From positions 558,001 through 622,000 of the forward strand of contig NZ_CP147250.1 in assembly GCF_017316305.2 (NCBI RefSeq): a DNA stretch of 64,000 nucleotides. Direction: 5' to 3'. Source of the DNA: Enterococcus sp. DIV1094 (GTDB taxonomy: Bacteria; Bacillota; Bacilli; Lactobacillales; Enterococcaceae). The stretch's first letter is position 1; each line of letters opens with the position of its first letter. Shown here piece by piece: positions 55,035-64,000 of the stretch. The position numbers were made by a program, and so were the translations under genes. Under the pieces are notes generated by a model. That model was not told the DNA's origin. It was given only the letters and a program-made list of their open reading frames with translations, and did no database searches.

Positions 55035-56563
55035 AAAGGTCCCTCGCATTTTTTTAGTCTGATGACATTCCAAGAATATGCTTCAAGCACTACGTGGATC
55101 TTGTTCATTTCGTTTACAGCGATTTCTTGTTGCAATGGTTGAATCGTATCCGGTGCTTCTTTCGTATTTTTATCAAGCAGATCATTACTCTTTAAGACGA
55201 GTTGGACCGCCTTAGTTTCCAGATCAAAATCATGTGTTGTCGTGATCGTTACTTCCTCTTCTGTGCGATTCACTAAAAACAATACGATTTCATGTTCGTT
55301 TTCGACCACTACGCTGTCAATGATCGGAACCACTTGCCCATCCGCACACTCATAAGTAGGACAAACCATCTGTTGGTCTAATACTTCCCCTTTCGCATAG
55401 TTTGCCAAGTGCTGCATTACGTAGTACGTCGGATTCACCCAGGCACTGCCATTTTTTTCCGTTAAAATAAGCGGGATCGTATTGACTAGGAGGGATTGAC
55501 AAGCAATTTTCACACGGCCAGCATGTCGCAAAATCGCAAGGCCCAACGTTCCAAATAATAAGGTATCTTCCATTGTGAAATGGCACCAATCGATCGGTGA
55601 GCCGACTTGAAATTTTTGATGGACTTGGTCTGGTTGGCTATGGACATTCCATTCATCAAAAGCTAAGTACATTGTCTTATCGCTACGCAAATAGCCTTTG
55701 ACGTAATCACATGTCGCAATGATTTCTTCAATCTGTCGGTCAAATCGCTCGGCTTTCGCTAAGTATACCTTTGTATCCGCTCGTTCGTTTTTCGGTGGCT
55801 TCGTCAAATCGTCTTCGTCATATTTATCGATGTAATTGTGTAAAGCAATATAGTCCACATTTTCATAGGCTTCTTCTAAAGCAATTCGGTCCCATTCAGG
55901 ATAAGAGGCTAAACGCGGTGTTGAACTGCCCACTAGAATCGTTTCGATGGATTCATCCACTAATTTCATCGCTTTGGCAGCTTCATTAGCTAAGCGACCA
56001 TACTCATACGCACTTTTTGCGCCAATTTGCCACGGCCCGTCTAGTTCATTCCCTAAACACCAAAGCTTCACATCAAAAGGCTTCTGCTGCCCATTTTTTT
56101 GCCGTAATTCACTCCACGAGGTACCTTCAGGAAAATTACAATACTCTACTAGATTACGCGCATCATCGATTCCTTTTGTCCCTAGATTCACTGTCATGAT
56201 CGGCTCCGCTTCTACCATGTCTATCCATTGGAAAAATTCATGTAGCCCGAATGTATTCGGTTCGATCCCTTGCCATGCAAGATCGATTTTTTTTGGACGA
56301 TCACTGATTGGTCCAATCGTATCTTGCCAATCATAGCCTGACGTGAAGTTTCCTCCAGGATAACGGATCACACCTAAAGACAGCTCTTTCACATAAGAAA
56401 GTACATCTTGTCTAAATCCATTCGCATCAGCGGTTGGATGATCTGGTTCATAGATCCCGTTATAGACCACACTTCCCATATGTTCGATAAATGAACCGAA
56501 AAGTCTTGGACTGATCGTCCCTTTAGAGAAACCTTTCCGCACGTCTATCTCTACTTTTTTCAT
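55031..56563 (-). CDS. Alpha-L-arabinofuranosidase, GH51 (copy 1)
   Basis: A 510-residue intracellular GH51 enzyme: a TIM barrel (about 20-380) and a C-terminal beta-sandwich. The acid/base Glu is in WCLGNELDGPWQIG (about 170), and the nucleophile Glu in YLAFDEWNVH (about 292). It removes terminal arabinofuranosyl groups from arabino-oligosaccharides. A GTG at 56569 is in frame, but AAGGAG spacing and the ATGA overlap with the YesL gene fix ATG 56563. A diverged paralogue lies at 61100-62605. Confidence 0.95.
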   Translation of the reverse strand: MKKVEIDVRKGFSKGTISPRLFGSFIEHMGSVVYNGIYEPDHPTADANGFRQDVLSYVKELSLGVIRYPGGNFTSGYDWQDTIGPISDRPKKIDLAWQGIEPNTFGLHEFFQWIDMVEAEPIMTVNLGTKGIDDARNLVEYCNFPEGTSWSELRQKNGQQKPFDVKLWCLGNELDGPWQIGAKSAYEYGRLANEAAKAMKLVDESIETILVGSSTPRLASYPEWDRIALEEAYENVDYIALHNYIDKYDEDDLTKPPKNERADTKVYLAKAERFDRQIEEIIATCDYVKGYLRSDKTMYLAFDEWNVHSQPDQVHQKFQVGSPIDWCHFTMEDTLLFGTLGLAILRHAGRVKIACQSLLVNTIPLILTEKNGSAWVNPTYYVMQHLANYAKGEVLDQQMVCPTYECADGQVVPIIDSVVVENEHEIVLFLVNRTEEEVTITTTHDFDLETKAVQLVLKSNDLLDKNTKEAPDTIQPLQQEIAVNEMNKIHVVLEAYSWNVIRLKKCEGPL

Positions 56564-57135
56564 TGCCACACTCCTTTTCTCTTCCTACTCCCCATCAACT
56601 GATCGATCAACCACCAAACCCCACCGGCTAACACAAAAATAATCGGGGGAAACATAAAAACAAGTACCATAAAAACCAACAACACCCCACAACAAAGCAG
56701 ATTTCTCAAAAAGTTGAACAATACCCATAACGTACTTTCCTGAAAGAGCTGCTTCAAAGAAATCGTTTCATCTTTTGCCAGACGATAGCTCCATGAAAGC
56801 AAGAACATCGTAAAGACCATCGTTGCCATGTAACCACTAATCACTAAAAGCACATCAGATTCTTGGAACATACGATTGATCGAGAAAAAAATGATGATCG
56901 TTAAAGCGCTCATCAATGTTTGGAGAATAAACTTTCTTTTGAAACCTTGTAAAAACCAATAGCAAACCTGACCGGATTCCCCAGATTTCCATTTATCCAA
57001 CGTCGTAAACACTCCTGTAGTAGCAGATACCACTGTGACCAAAGGTAGAGAAACGACTACCCACAAAATACCTAATAAGATATGATCGGAAATTTGGATC
57101 AATTGACCATACCACTTTGTTTCGACTAATTTCAT
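56560..57135 (-). CDS. YesL-family (DUF624) membrane protein
   Basis: A 191-residue protein with five membrane helices of the YesL family, found near ABC sugar importers in Firmicutes. The start QLIQISDHILLGILWVVVSL and TTGVFTTLDKW are typical. Its role is unknown; an accessory part in the import of plant polysaccharide fragments is inferred from location. It lies four bases from the permease gene upstream and overlaps the GH51 gene by four bases. Confidence 0.85.
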   Translation of the reverse strand: MKLVETKWYGQLIQISDHILLGILWVVVSLPLVTVVSATTGVFTTLDKWKSGESGQVCYWFLQGFKRKFILQTLMSALTIIIFFSINRMFQESDVLLVISGYMATMVFTMFLLSWSYRLAKDETISLKQLFQESTLWVLFNFLRNLLCCGVLLVFMVLVFMFPPIIFVLAGGVWWLIDQLMGSRKRKGVWQ

Positions 57136-57139
57136 TTTC

Positions 57140-58003
57140 TCACTCTTTCATGCCAGACATAGCAGTTCCTTGTACAAAGTATTTTTGAGCAAAAACATAA
57201 ATAATCAATAACGGTAACATCGAAATCACTGTTCCAGCCATTACTGGTCCATAAAACGAGATGTTTTGTCCCGTGAATAACGCCAATCCCGCAGGCAACG
57301 TCCGCATTCTCGAACTTGTTGTCAAGATCAATGGGTAAAGTAAGTCATTCCAACTGTTCATCAGCGTGAAAATCGCCAATGACAACAGTGTCGGCTTACT
57401 CAACGGCAACATGATCTTCAAGAAAATCTTGAACTCACTCAAACCATCGATACGTGCGGCCTCTTCCAATGAATCAGGTAAGGTCACAAAGAACGACCGC
57501 ATCATAAATATCCCAAAAGCAGTAGTCATCCTAGGAATGATCAATCCGGCATACGTGTCTAACATGCCTAGAAAATTCGCTTGGATAAACAGTGGGATCA
57601 TGAAGACTTGAAAAGGGATCATCATCGTTAACAAAACAAAGTAAAACAACACCGATTTCCCTTTGAAACGCATTCGTGCAAACGCATATCCTGCGAGAGA
57701 ATCAAAGAACACAGAAGTGATCACTGTCCCACCTGCAAAAATTACAGTGTTTTTGATATAGTCCAATAACGGAATCGTCGTCCAGACCTTGATATAATTG
57801 TCAAACGTATATTCATCTGCAAAAATTCTCGGGGGAAATGAAATGATGTCTTTTTCATACTTGAACGAGGAAATGATCAACCATAAAAAAGGAAATGCAA
57901 TAATCAACAATACAAGCAACATTCCCACGACACGTAGCCATTTCTTCCCATCGAACTTTTTCCGTCGATTCGCTTCAACTGCTGTATAACTTTCCGAAAG
58001 CAT
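57140..58003 (-). CDS. Sugar ABC transporter permease, MalG type
   Basis: A 287-residue permease of the CUT1 family with six membrane helices. The EAA loop is EEAARIDGLSEFKIFLKIMLPLSKP (about 190-215; only the key part EEAARIDG quoted as diagnostic). It pairs with the MalF-type gene directly upstream. A long cytoplasmic N-terminus precedes the first helix. The ATPase is not encoded here; a shared MsmK-type subunit is likely. Confidence 0.92.
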   Translation of the reverse strand: MLSESYTAVEANRRKKFDGKKWLRVVGMLLVLLIIAFPFLWLIISSFKYEKDIISFPPRIFADEYTFDNYIKVWTTIPLLDYIKNTVIFAGGTVITSVFFDSLAGYAFARMRFKGKSVLFYFVLLTMMIPFQVFMIPLFIQANFLGMLDTYAGLIIPRMTTAFGIFMMRSFFVTLPDSLEEAARIDGLSEFKIFLKIMLPLSKPTLLSLAIFTLMNSWNDLLYPLILTTSSRMRTLPAGLALFTGQNISFYGPVMAGTVISMLPLLIIYVFAQKYFVQGTAMSGMKE

Positions 58004-58014
58004 CTTGTTTCCCC

Positions 58015-58911
58015 CTATTTCATTTGTTTTTCTTTTCTGCCCATGTACAAGTTTGTCGAAATGGCGATCGCCGCAACGATGACAAACAATACGGAAGATA
58101 ATGCGGACGCATAGCCCAATTCATACGGTGCAGTAAAACCTCGACTATAAATATATTGGACAGCTGTTTCCGTTTTGAACTGTGGACCACCGTTCGTCGC
58201 CACATAGACTTGGTCAAATACTTGCATGGAACCAATCAGATTGGTCAATATACAAAAACCAAGGGATGGAACGATCTGCGGTAATGTGATATTAAAGAAT
58301 TGTTGACGATTCGTTGCGCCATCCATTTGAGCCGATTCGTAAAGCGAAGGTGAAATCCCTTGAATTGCAGTAATCAAGATCGTCATGGTGACCCCGAAAT
58401 TTTTCCAAACTGTCATAAGCGCCACCGTTGGCATCGCTAAGGTTGGGTCACGGAAAAATTGCGGAATCGGCAAACCTACTTGTGAAAAGAGATAAGGAAT
58501 CGCTCCAACGTTTGGATCAAGCAACATCGAAAAGATGATCGCAATAGAAGTGAGCGAGCAAATCACAGGAATATAAAATGTTGACCGACAAAAACGATTG
58601 AAACGGGTATTTTTCGACAAAATAACCGCTGCTAATAAGCCAACGATAATCTGTGTAGGAGTTTCAAGTAAGGTAAAATACAATGTATGCAAAAGTGAAT
58701 TGACTGCACGTTCATCCTCAAAGATCCGTAAAAAATTACTCATGCCTACAAACTCTCTGGAAGTAAAAAAGATGTTCAAATCAGTAAAACTGATTGCGAA
58801 TGTACCAATCAGCGGTACTACTGTGAATAACAGTAGAATCAAAAAGGATGGCACTAAAAACAAATACGCCGCTCGATCCGGTCGGTTCCAATATCTGGAT
58901 AATGCTTTCAT
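58015..58911 (-). CDS. Sugar ABC transporter permease, MalF type
   Basis: A 298-residue CUT1 permease with six membrane helices. The EAA loop reads YESAQMDGATNRQQFFNITL (about 205-224). It forms the import channel with the MalG-type protein encoded 11 bases downstream. The normal neighbour upstream would be the binding-protein gene, but about 900 non-coding bases with a transposase remnant intervene. Confidence 0.92.
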   Translation of the reverse strand: MKALSRYWNRPDRAAYLFLVPSFLILLLFTVVPLIGTFAISFTDLNIFFTSREFVGMSNFLRIFEDERAVNSLLHTLYFTLLETPTQIIVGLLAAVILSKNTRFNRFCRSTFYIPVICSLTSIAIIFSMLLDPNVGAIPYLFSQVGLPIPQFFRDPTLAMPTVALMTVWKNFGVTMTILITAIQGISPSLYESAQMDGATNRQQFFNITLPQIVPSLGFCILTNLIGSMQVFDQVYVATNGGPQFKTETAVQYIYSRGFTAPYELGYASALSSVLFVIVAAIAISTNLYMGRKEKQMK

Positions 58912-58950
58912 TTTCGTCTATTCCCCGTTGCCAAAAATCTATAAATATTT

Positions 58951-59269
58951 CTAACCAACTATAAAAGTTGTCAGATCAATGTTTATTTCCTGTTTCTCTG
59001 TGTCCGATTTTGCCATGTTCTCGCTACTCTCGTTTGATTTAACACTCCACAGGCGTCAATTCGGATACAACGAATCCTATCATTCTACGATTTTAATTTG
59101 ATTAAAAACATGTAGATCAAGCACGATAACTCGCTAAGTTCAGACTGGTATTGTCATCCAATGTTTCTACAACGATTTTTGATCGTTTGGTTTTCACGAT
59201 TTTTGTCGTTGATTGCTGGCTGTGGTTCTGACGAAGATTTGCTAGTTTTCGATGTATCTGTCGATTTTT
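58951..59269 (-). pseudogene. Remnant of an IS200/IS605-family tnpB
   Basis: Between 59269 and 59117 the minus strand reads without stop, including IHRKLANLRQNH and TTKIVKTKRSKIVVETLDD. This closely follows the conserved TnpB segment I-H-x-x-I-x-N-x-R-x-(D/N)-x-x-H…K-x-V…I-x-(I/V)-E-D-L. Further down, shifted frames give ELTPVEC and SDTEKQEINI, which resemble TnpB C-termini, ending at 58951. Stops and frameshifts show that it is inactive. No left or right IS end was identified. Confidence 0.5.
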
Positions 59270-59698
59270 TTAATTTATAGATGTTACAAGTTTGACAAAT
59301 CGGTTTCCCTCCTTATTCATCTTGTATTTTTGAGAAGTTTTGCGTTGTAACCACGCAAAAGCGCTCAATTTGCTTATTTGTTTCTATTTAGTCAATGCTT
59401 TTGTAGATGCTGCCATTCGATAGAACTGCTCTAGCTTTGATATTAGGATAGTTTACCAGCGAAAGAAATTCGTAAATTGGTATATTCATTTTCATTGGAA
59501 ATTCTTCAACGAAATCGAGTGCTACTTTTTCCTCTCAAAACTAAAATACGCATATTTAAAAGATTACCCACTAATTTTATAGGTATTTATAGATTTAAAT
59601 TAGCTATTGTAGCCCCTCTTTTTTATTCGAATGATTTCCTAAATAAACAGCTCTAGCTATGAAACCAAGAAAAAAACATAGGAATTGTGACCTATATG
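59270..59698. other. Intergenic region without a recognisable gene
   Basis: AT-rich sequence between the tnpB remnant and the terminator-like hairpin behind the binding-protein gene. One minus-strand frame of about 45 codons (around 59398-59530) is open but has no start with a ribosome binding site and no family I know. It may be further decayed mobile-element sequence. Confidence 0.4.
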
Positions 59699-59754
59699 AA
59701 ATAAGGCGAAAGCGATAAAAACTGCTTTCCATTTTAATCTCTTCCGCCTTATTT
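59699..59754 (-). terminator. Hairpin after the binding-protein gene
   Basis: AAATAAGGCG (59699-59708) pairs with CGCCTTATTT (59745-59754), and AAAGC/GCTTT inside. It follows the binding-protein stop by about 60 bases. The T run is weak, so it may be a partial terminator or RNA-stabilising structure that raises binding-protein levels over permeases. Confidence 0.55.
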
Positions 59755-59813
59755 ACTACGAGGTCATTTCTGTTCTCTTCGTCGATTCGATGCCATGGGA
59801 AGTTGTTCCTCGA

Positions 59814-61085
59814 TCATTCTTTCAATAAGTCATTGATCTTATCATCTGCATCATTCATCAATTTCTCTGGATCTTCACCCGCCAATAATTTTTCGATCAA
59901 CGGATTGATGATATCATTATTGATCGCTGCAATCTTCGTGAATCCTGGGAGGAAAGGTTCAGCATATTCCATTTGTTTCGATAGTTCCGAAACGATAGGA
60001 TCATTCTTTACTTCTTCATCTTCTGCAACAGAGGATAGATATGCAGGGAAGCCATTTTCAATGCTCCACTTTTTACCGATTTCGCTTGTATTCCAATATT
60101 TTAGGAATTCGTAAATCGCCTCTTTTTTATTGCTATCTGTACTTGCTGGAATGGCATAACCCACACCATCTAAAATCGCGGTTTTCTCACCGTCAGCACT
60201 AGCTTGTGGCAAGGTCGTCACTCCATAATCGATCTCGTTGGCTTTCAAGCCATTATTCAACCACGGTCCATTGATGATAATCGACAACTGCCCAGCATTC
60301 ATCAAATTATCCATTTCTGCTCCTGAAATCGATTCTGGCCCTGCTTTATCAACGTGGATCATTTTTTGGATTGCTTTTAATGTTTCTAAGTTTTCTGGTG
60401 AAGCAAACTCAGATTTTGTATAATCATCGCTGACAAGTTTTCCACCATTTGCCAACATCCAGTTGTAAAGAGGAGCAGTACCATCTTTGTTGAAAACAAA
60501 ACCTGAAACATTTTTACTACTATCTGTTAGTTGTGGTGCCATTTCTGTCAATTCTGTCCAAGTCGTTGGTGGTGTCGTTTCATCCATACCTGCTTGTTTG
60601 AATAGCTCTTTGTTCCAATACATGTACATCCCTTGTACCTGCATCGGGATGAAGTATTGTTGCTCATCGACCGTCCCTAGATCAATGGCGGTGTCTTGAA
60701 AGTCTCCTTTATCCACCCCTTCATATTCCCAGAAATCATCAATAGGTTGCACCGCACCATTTTCAACGTATTGCGCAAAATCAGCGTAATTCAGTGCGAC
60801 AAAATCTGGCGCTTTTCTTGAAGAAATAGCCGTTGGCAATTTTTCATTCAAGTTCGCCCAAGTCATCACGTCCATCTCGATCTTGATATTTTTGTCATTA
60901 CTTTCATTAAAATCGTTAACGATTTCTTGCAAGATCTCCCCATCAGAAGCAGTAAACCCATTCCAAAAAGTCAAGGTGACATCTCCTTCTTCGTTACTTT
61001 GAGATGAAGCACCGCCACCACAAGCACCTAATATTCCAGTCGCAGCTAACAATAATGAACCAATAATGAATTTTTTTCCTCGCAT
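59814..61085 (-). CDS. Sugar ABC transporter substrate-binding lipoprotein
   Basis: A 423-residue extracellular binding protein of the CUT1 type, with the lipobox ILGACGGG (Cys about residue 22). TLTFWNGFTASDG opens the mature domain, and the segment IIINGPWLNNG is characteristic. The surrounding arabinofuranosidases point to arabino-oligosaccharides as ligand. AAGGAGG before ATG 61085 sets the start. It follows the second GH51 gene by 14 bases. Confidence 0.92.
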   Translation of the reverse strand: MRGKKFIIGSLLLAATGILGACGGGASSQSNEEGDVTLTFWNGFTASDGEILQEIVNDFNESNDKNIKIEMDVMTWANLNEKLPTAISSRKAPDFVALNYADFAQYVENGAVQPIDDFWEYEGVDKGDFQDTAIDLGTVDEQQYFIPMQVQGMYMYWNKELFKQAGMDETTPPTTWTELTEMAPQLTDSSKNVSGFVFNKDGTAPLYNWMLANGGKLVSDDYTKSEFASPENLETLKAIQKMIHVDKAGPESISGAEMDNLMNAGQLSIIINGPWLNNGLKANEIDYGVTTLPQASADGEKTAILDGVGYAIPASTDSNKKEAIYEFLKYWNTSEIGKKWSIENGFPAYLSSVAEDEEVKNDPIVSELSKQMEYAEPFLPGFTKIAAINNDIINPLIEKLLAGEDPEKLMNDADDKINDLLKE

Positions 61086-61099
61086 GTTGAATTTCCTCC

Positions 61100-62623
<1,524 letters not shown>

Positions 62624-62633
62624 TCATAAGTGA

Positions 62634-62662
62634 ATCATATCTTTCTTTGAAAGCGTTGTCAA
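62634..62662 (-). promoter_or_regulatory. Promoter of the arabinan operon with embedded cre site
   Basis: On the minus strand TTGACA (62657-62662) and TATGAT (62634-62639) are exactly 17 bases apart. The plus-strand sequence TTGAAAGCGTTGTCAA (62647-62662) matches the cre consensus at all but one position and overlaps the -35 and spacer. CcpA binding there would block RNA polymerase during growth on glucose. Confidence 0.8.
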
Positions 62663-62694
62663 TAATAATATTGTTAAATATAAAATTATTATTG
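62660..62694. promoter_or_regulatory. 10-bp inverted repeat in the divergent regulatory region
   Basis: CAATAATAAT (62660-62669) and ATTATTATTG (62685-62694) form a perfect inverted repeat with a 15-base centre. It begins at the -35 of the arabinan promoter and lies between that promoter and the regulator gene. ArsR-type regulators bind AT-rich inverted repeats of this form, so it is a candidate operator. Confidence 0.55.
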
Positions 62695-62809
62695 TATAAT
62701 AATTAATGTATTTGTTAATTATAAATATCTATATTATATTTAACTGCTATAAATTAATATTTATGTTAATATAAAACTAAATAAAAAACCTAAGTATGAG
62801 GTGTAAACC

Positions 62810-63700
62810 ATGCAACTACAAATCAACGAAGAATCGTTACCTGTCTATGAAGCATTAGCTAGTAAAACAAGGATAAAAATCATCCAGCTACTTTCAAAGA
62901 ATAAAATGAATATCAAAGAGCTCGCCCAAGCACTCGGAATCAGTAGTGCCATTACGACGATGCATGTAAAAAAACTTGAGGAAGCGAACATCATCAAATC
63001 TGAGAAAATCGGCCAAAAAAAAATCTCCAGCTTACGTGTCGATAAAATCAACATCACGTTTCCAGAAAAAATCTTCAATGCGTTTGACACAAAAGAAACA
63101 TCGATCCCTATTGGTCATTACACTCGCTATTCAATCGAGCCGACATGCGGTCTGGCAACGATCCATGACTTTATTGGCAAAGTCGATGAACCACGTTACT
63201 TTGCCGATCCACGTCGCATGGATGCACGGATCTTATGGTTTACAAGCGGGTTCGTAGAATATCAAACTCCGAATTTTTTGAACGAAGAAGATACTTTGGA
63301 AATGTTAGAATTATCTGTTGAACTTTCTTCTGAATTTCCATTTTCCAATGACAATTGGCCATCTGATATCACATTTAGCTTAAACGGTGTGGAACTAGGT
63401 AACTGGACAAGTCCGGGAGATTTCGCAGACATTCGCGGAAAACACACACCTGACTGGTATCCAGATAACTTAAATCAGTATGGATTGTTGAAAACGATCC
63501 GCATCACCAAACATTTGACCAATATCAACGGTGAACCTTTATCTGAAATCACAATCAATGACATCCCAAGAAACGAAGATGTCTGGACTTTCCGCATCGA
63601 AGTCAAAGAAGACGCAAAAAACGTCGGCGGCTGCACCTTATTTGGCAAAGGCTTCGGCAACTACGACCAAGATATAAAGATGAAGGTGTATTATAGTTGA
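62810..63700 (+). CDS. ArsR-type regulator with a large C-terminal sensor domain
   Basis: A 296-residue regulator. A winged HTH of ArsR type (about 10-80) has KELAQALGISSAITTMHVKK. It is followed by about 210 residues not found in simple ArsR repressors, with Trp- and Asp-rich beta segments such as FPFSNDNWPSDITFSLNG and NWTSPGDFADIRGKHTPDWY. That part looks like a carbohydrate-binding beta-sandwich, so a sugar ligand is inferred. No metal-binding cysteine pair is seen. It is divergent from the arabinan operon. The start follows GAGGTG. Confidence 0.8.
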   Translation: MQLQINEESLPVYEALASKTRIKIIQLLSKNKMNIKELAQALGISSAITTMHVKKLEEANIIKSEKIGQKKISSLRVDKINITFPEKIFNAFDTKETSIPIGHYTRYSIEPTCGLATIHDFIGKVDEPRYFADPRRMDARILWFTSGFVEYQTPNFLNEEDTLEMLELSVELSSEFPFSNDNWPSDITFSLNGVELGNWTSPGDFADIRGKHTPDWYPDNLNQYGLLKTIRITKHLTNINGEPLSEITINDIPRNEDVWTFRIEVKEDAKNVGGCTLFGKGFGNYDQDIKMKVYYS

Positions 63701-63803
63701 GGTTGTGAAAAAAGCGTTTTGACCTGAGCAGTAAGATGGAAAATCAGAAAATAGCTTTCCATATTTTTTGATTTTTCATCTTAATGTTGAAGGTCAGCTT
63801 TTT
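63699..63803 (+). repeat. Dispersed repeat GAGGTTGTGAAA, copy 2, with long hairpin
   Basis: GAGGTTGTGAAAAAAGCG (63699-63716) matches copy 1 with one mismatch. It opens a long imperfect hairpin: AAAAAGC/GCTTTTT, GACCT/AGGTC and AAGATG…AAATCA/TGATTTTTCATCTT. It follows the regulator stop codon and may also act as its terminator. Confidence 0.5.
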
Positions 63804-63818
63804 GAACACCGTTTATCT

Positions 63819-63850
63819 AGGTTGTGAGAAAAGCGTTTTAACCTAATCAA
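63819..63850 (+). repeat. Dispersed repeat, copy 3 (partial)
   Basis: AGGTTGTGAGAAAAGCGTTTT (quoted in part: AGGTTGTGAGAAAAGCG, 63819-63835) followed by AACCTAATCA repeats the start of copy 2, 120 bases downstream of it. Confidence 0.45.
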
Positions 63851-63866
63851 TTTCAAAAACAAAAAG

Positions 63867-63905
63867 AAACCGTGATTCCCTTATTCAACAAAGGATTCAC
63901 GGTTT
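63867..63905 (-). terminator. Terminator of the gene at the right edge
   Basis: AAACCGTGA (63867-63875) pairs with TCACGGTTT (63897-63905), with further pairing of CCTTA and AAAGG inside. T-rich sequence follows on the minus strand. It lies 23 bases after the stop codon of the partial gene. Confidence 0.8.
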
Positions 63906-63927
63906 ATTTGATTTTTTTTCACTTCAT

Positions 63928-64000
63928 TTATTTCCAAAAATCATCAAAGATCGAAATTGGTAAATGACGTTTATGTTGTGTTTTATTCCACCATTGTTCG
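63928..64000 (-). CDS. 3' end of an unidentified minus-strand gene (partial)
   Basis: From the window edge the minus strand reads EQWWNKTQHKRHLPISIFDD then FWK and TAA at 63928-63930. A terminator follows at once, which supports a real gene end. Twenty-three residues are too few to name a family. Confidence 0.5.
   Translation of the reverse strand, partial: EQWWNKTQHKRHLPISIFDDFWK

Overview
The window looks like the chromosome of a low-GC Gram-positive coccus, most likely Enterococcus. The glyA–sua5–prmC–prfA–tdk block, murT/gatD, a PrsA foldase, an LTA-synthase-like protein, an enterocin-type immunity protein, PTS-centred sugar uptake and near-consensus cre sites all fit. I cannot resolve the species. 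Every call rests on reading the sequence; no database search was run.

Layout. 1–46 is the tail of a probable site-specific integrase, next to tRNA-Thr(CGU), so the left edge is probably the border of an integrated element. 363–7841 is housekeeping: a DUF2187 protein, upp, an esterase, glyA, sua5 (ywlC), prmC, prfA and tdk. A run of DnaA-box-like sequences lies between prmC and sua5. 8020–15926 holds a methyltransferase, prsA, lepB, an unrecognised membrane/secreted pair, a Trk/Ktr potassium channel subunit and murT–gatD.

16046–36214 is the most unusual part. A mannitol operon mtlA–mtlF–mtlD lies on one side and a second set mtlA–mtlR–mtlF on the other, all on the minus strand. Between them sits a 12-kb, nine-gene minus-strand operon that resembles a type IV secretion (conjugation) channel. 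In transcription order it encodes an LPXTG thioester/CnaB/VaFE adhesin, a lipoprotein with Ig-like repeats, a VirB2-like small membrane protein, VirB6-like, VirB3-like (PrgI) and VirB4-like proteins, a three-domain peptidoglycan hydrolase of PrgK type, a VirB8-like protein and an unrecognised bitopic protein. I see no relaxase, coupling protein, integrase, replication gene or oriT. The VirB4 P-loop ends GKG where GKS/GKT is usual.

36489–51848 holds rbsK–rbsD–rbsU under two palindromic operators, manA, a serine hydrolase, a VOC protein, a TetR-controlled heterodimeric ABC exporter with tandem operators, a rhodanese-like protein without its cysteine, an azoreductase, an orphan bacteriocin-immunity gene with a broken small membrane gene beside it, a lactonase coupled to a 53-residue protein, a GutA-like EIIA with an AI-2E-family exporter, and a helical protein.

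51944–63700 ends with an LTA-synthase-like enzyme and an arabino-oligosaccharide locus: two GH51 arabinofuranosidases, a GH43 enzyme, an ABC importer (binding protein and two permeases, no ATPase), a YesL protein and a divergent ArsR-type regulator. A TnpB remnant lies between the binding-protein gene and the permease genes. The locus carries a strong promoter with an embedded cre site and a 10-bp inverted repeat. The window closes with hairpin-forming dispersed repeats and the 3' end of another minus-strand gene.
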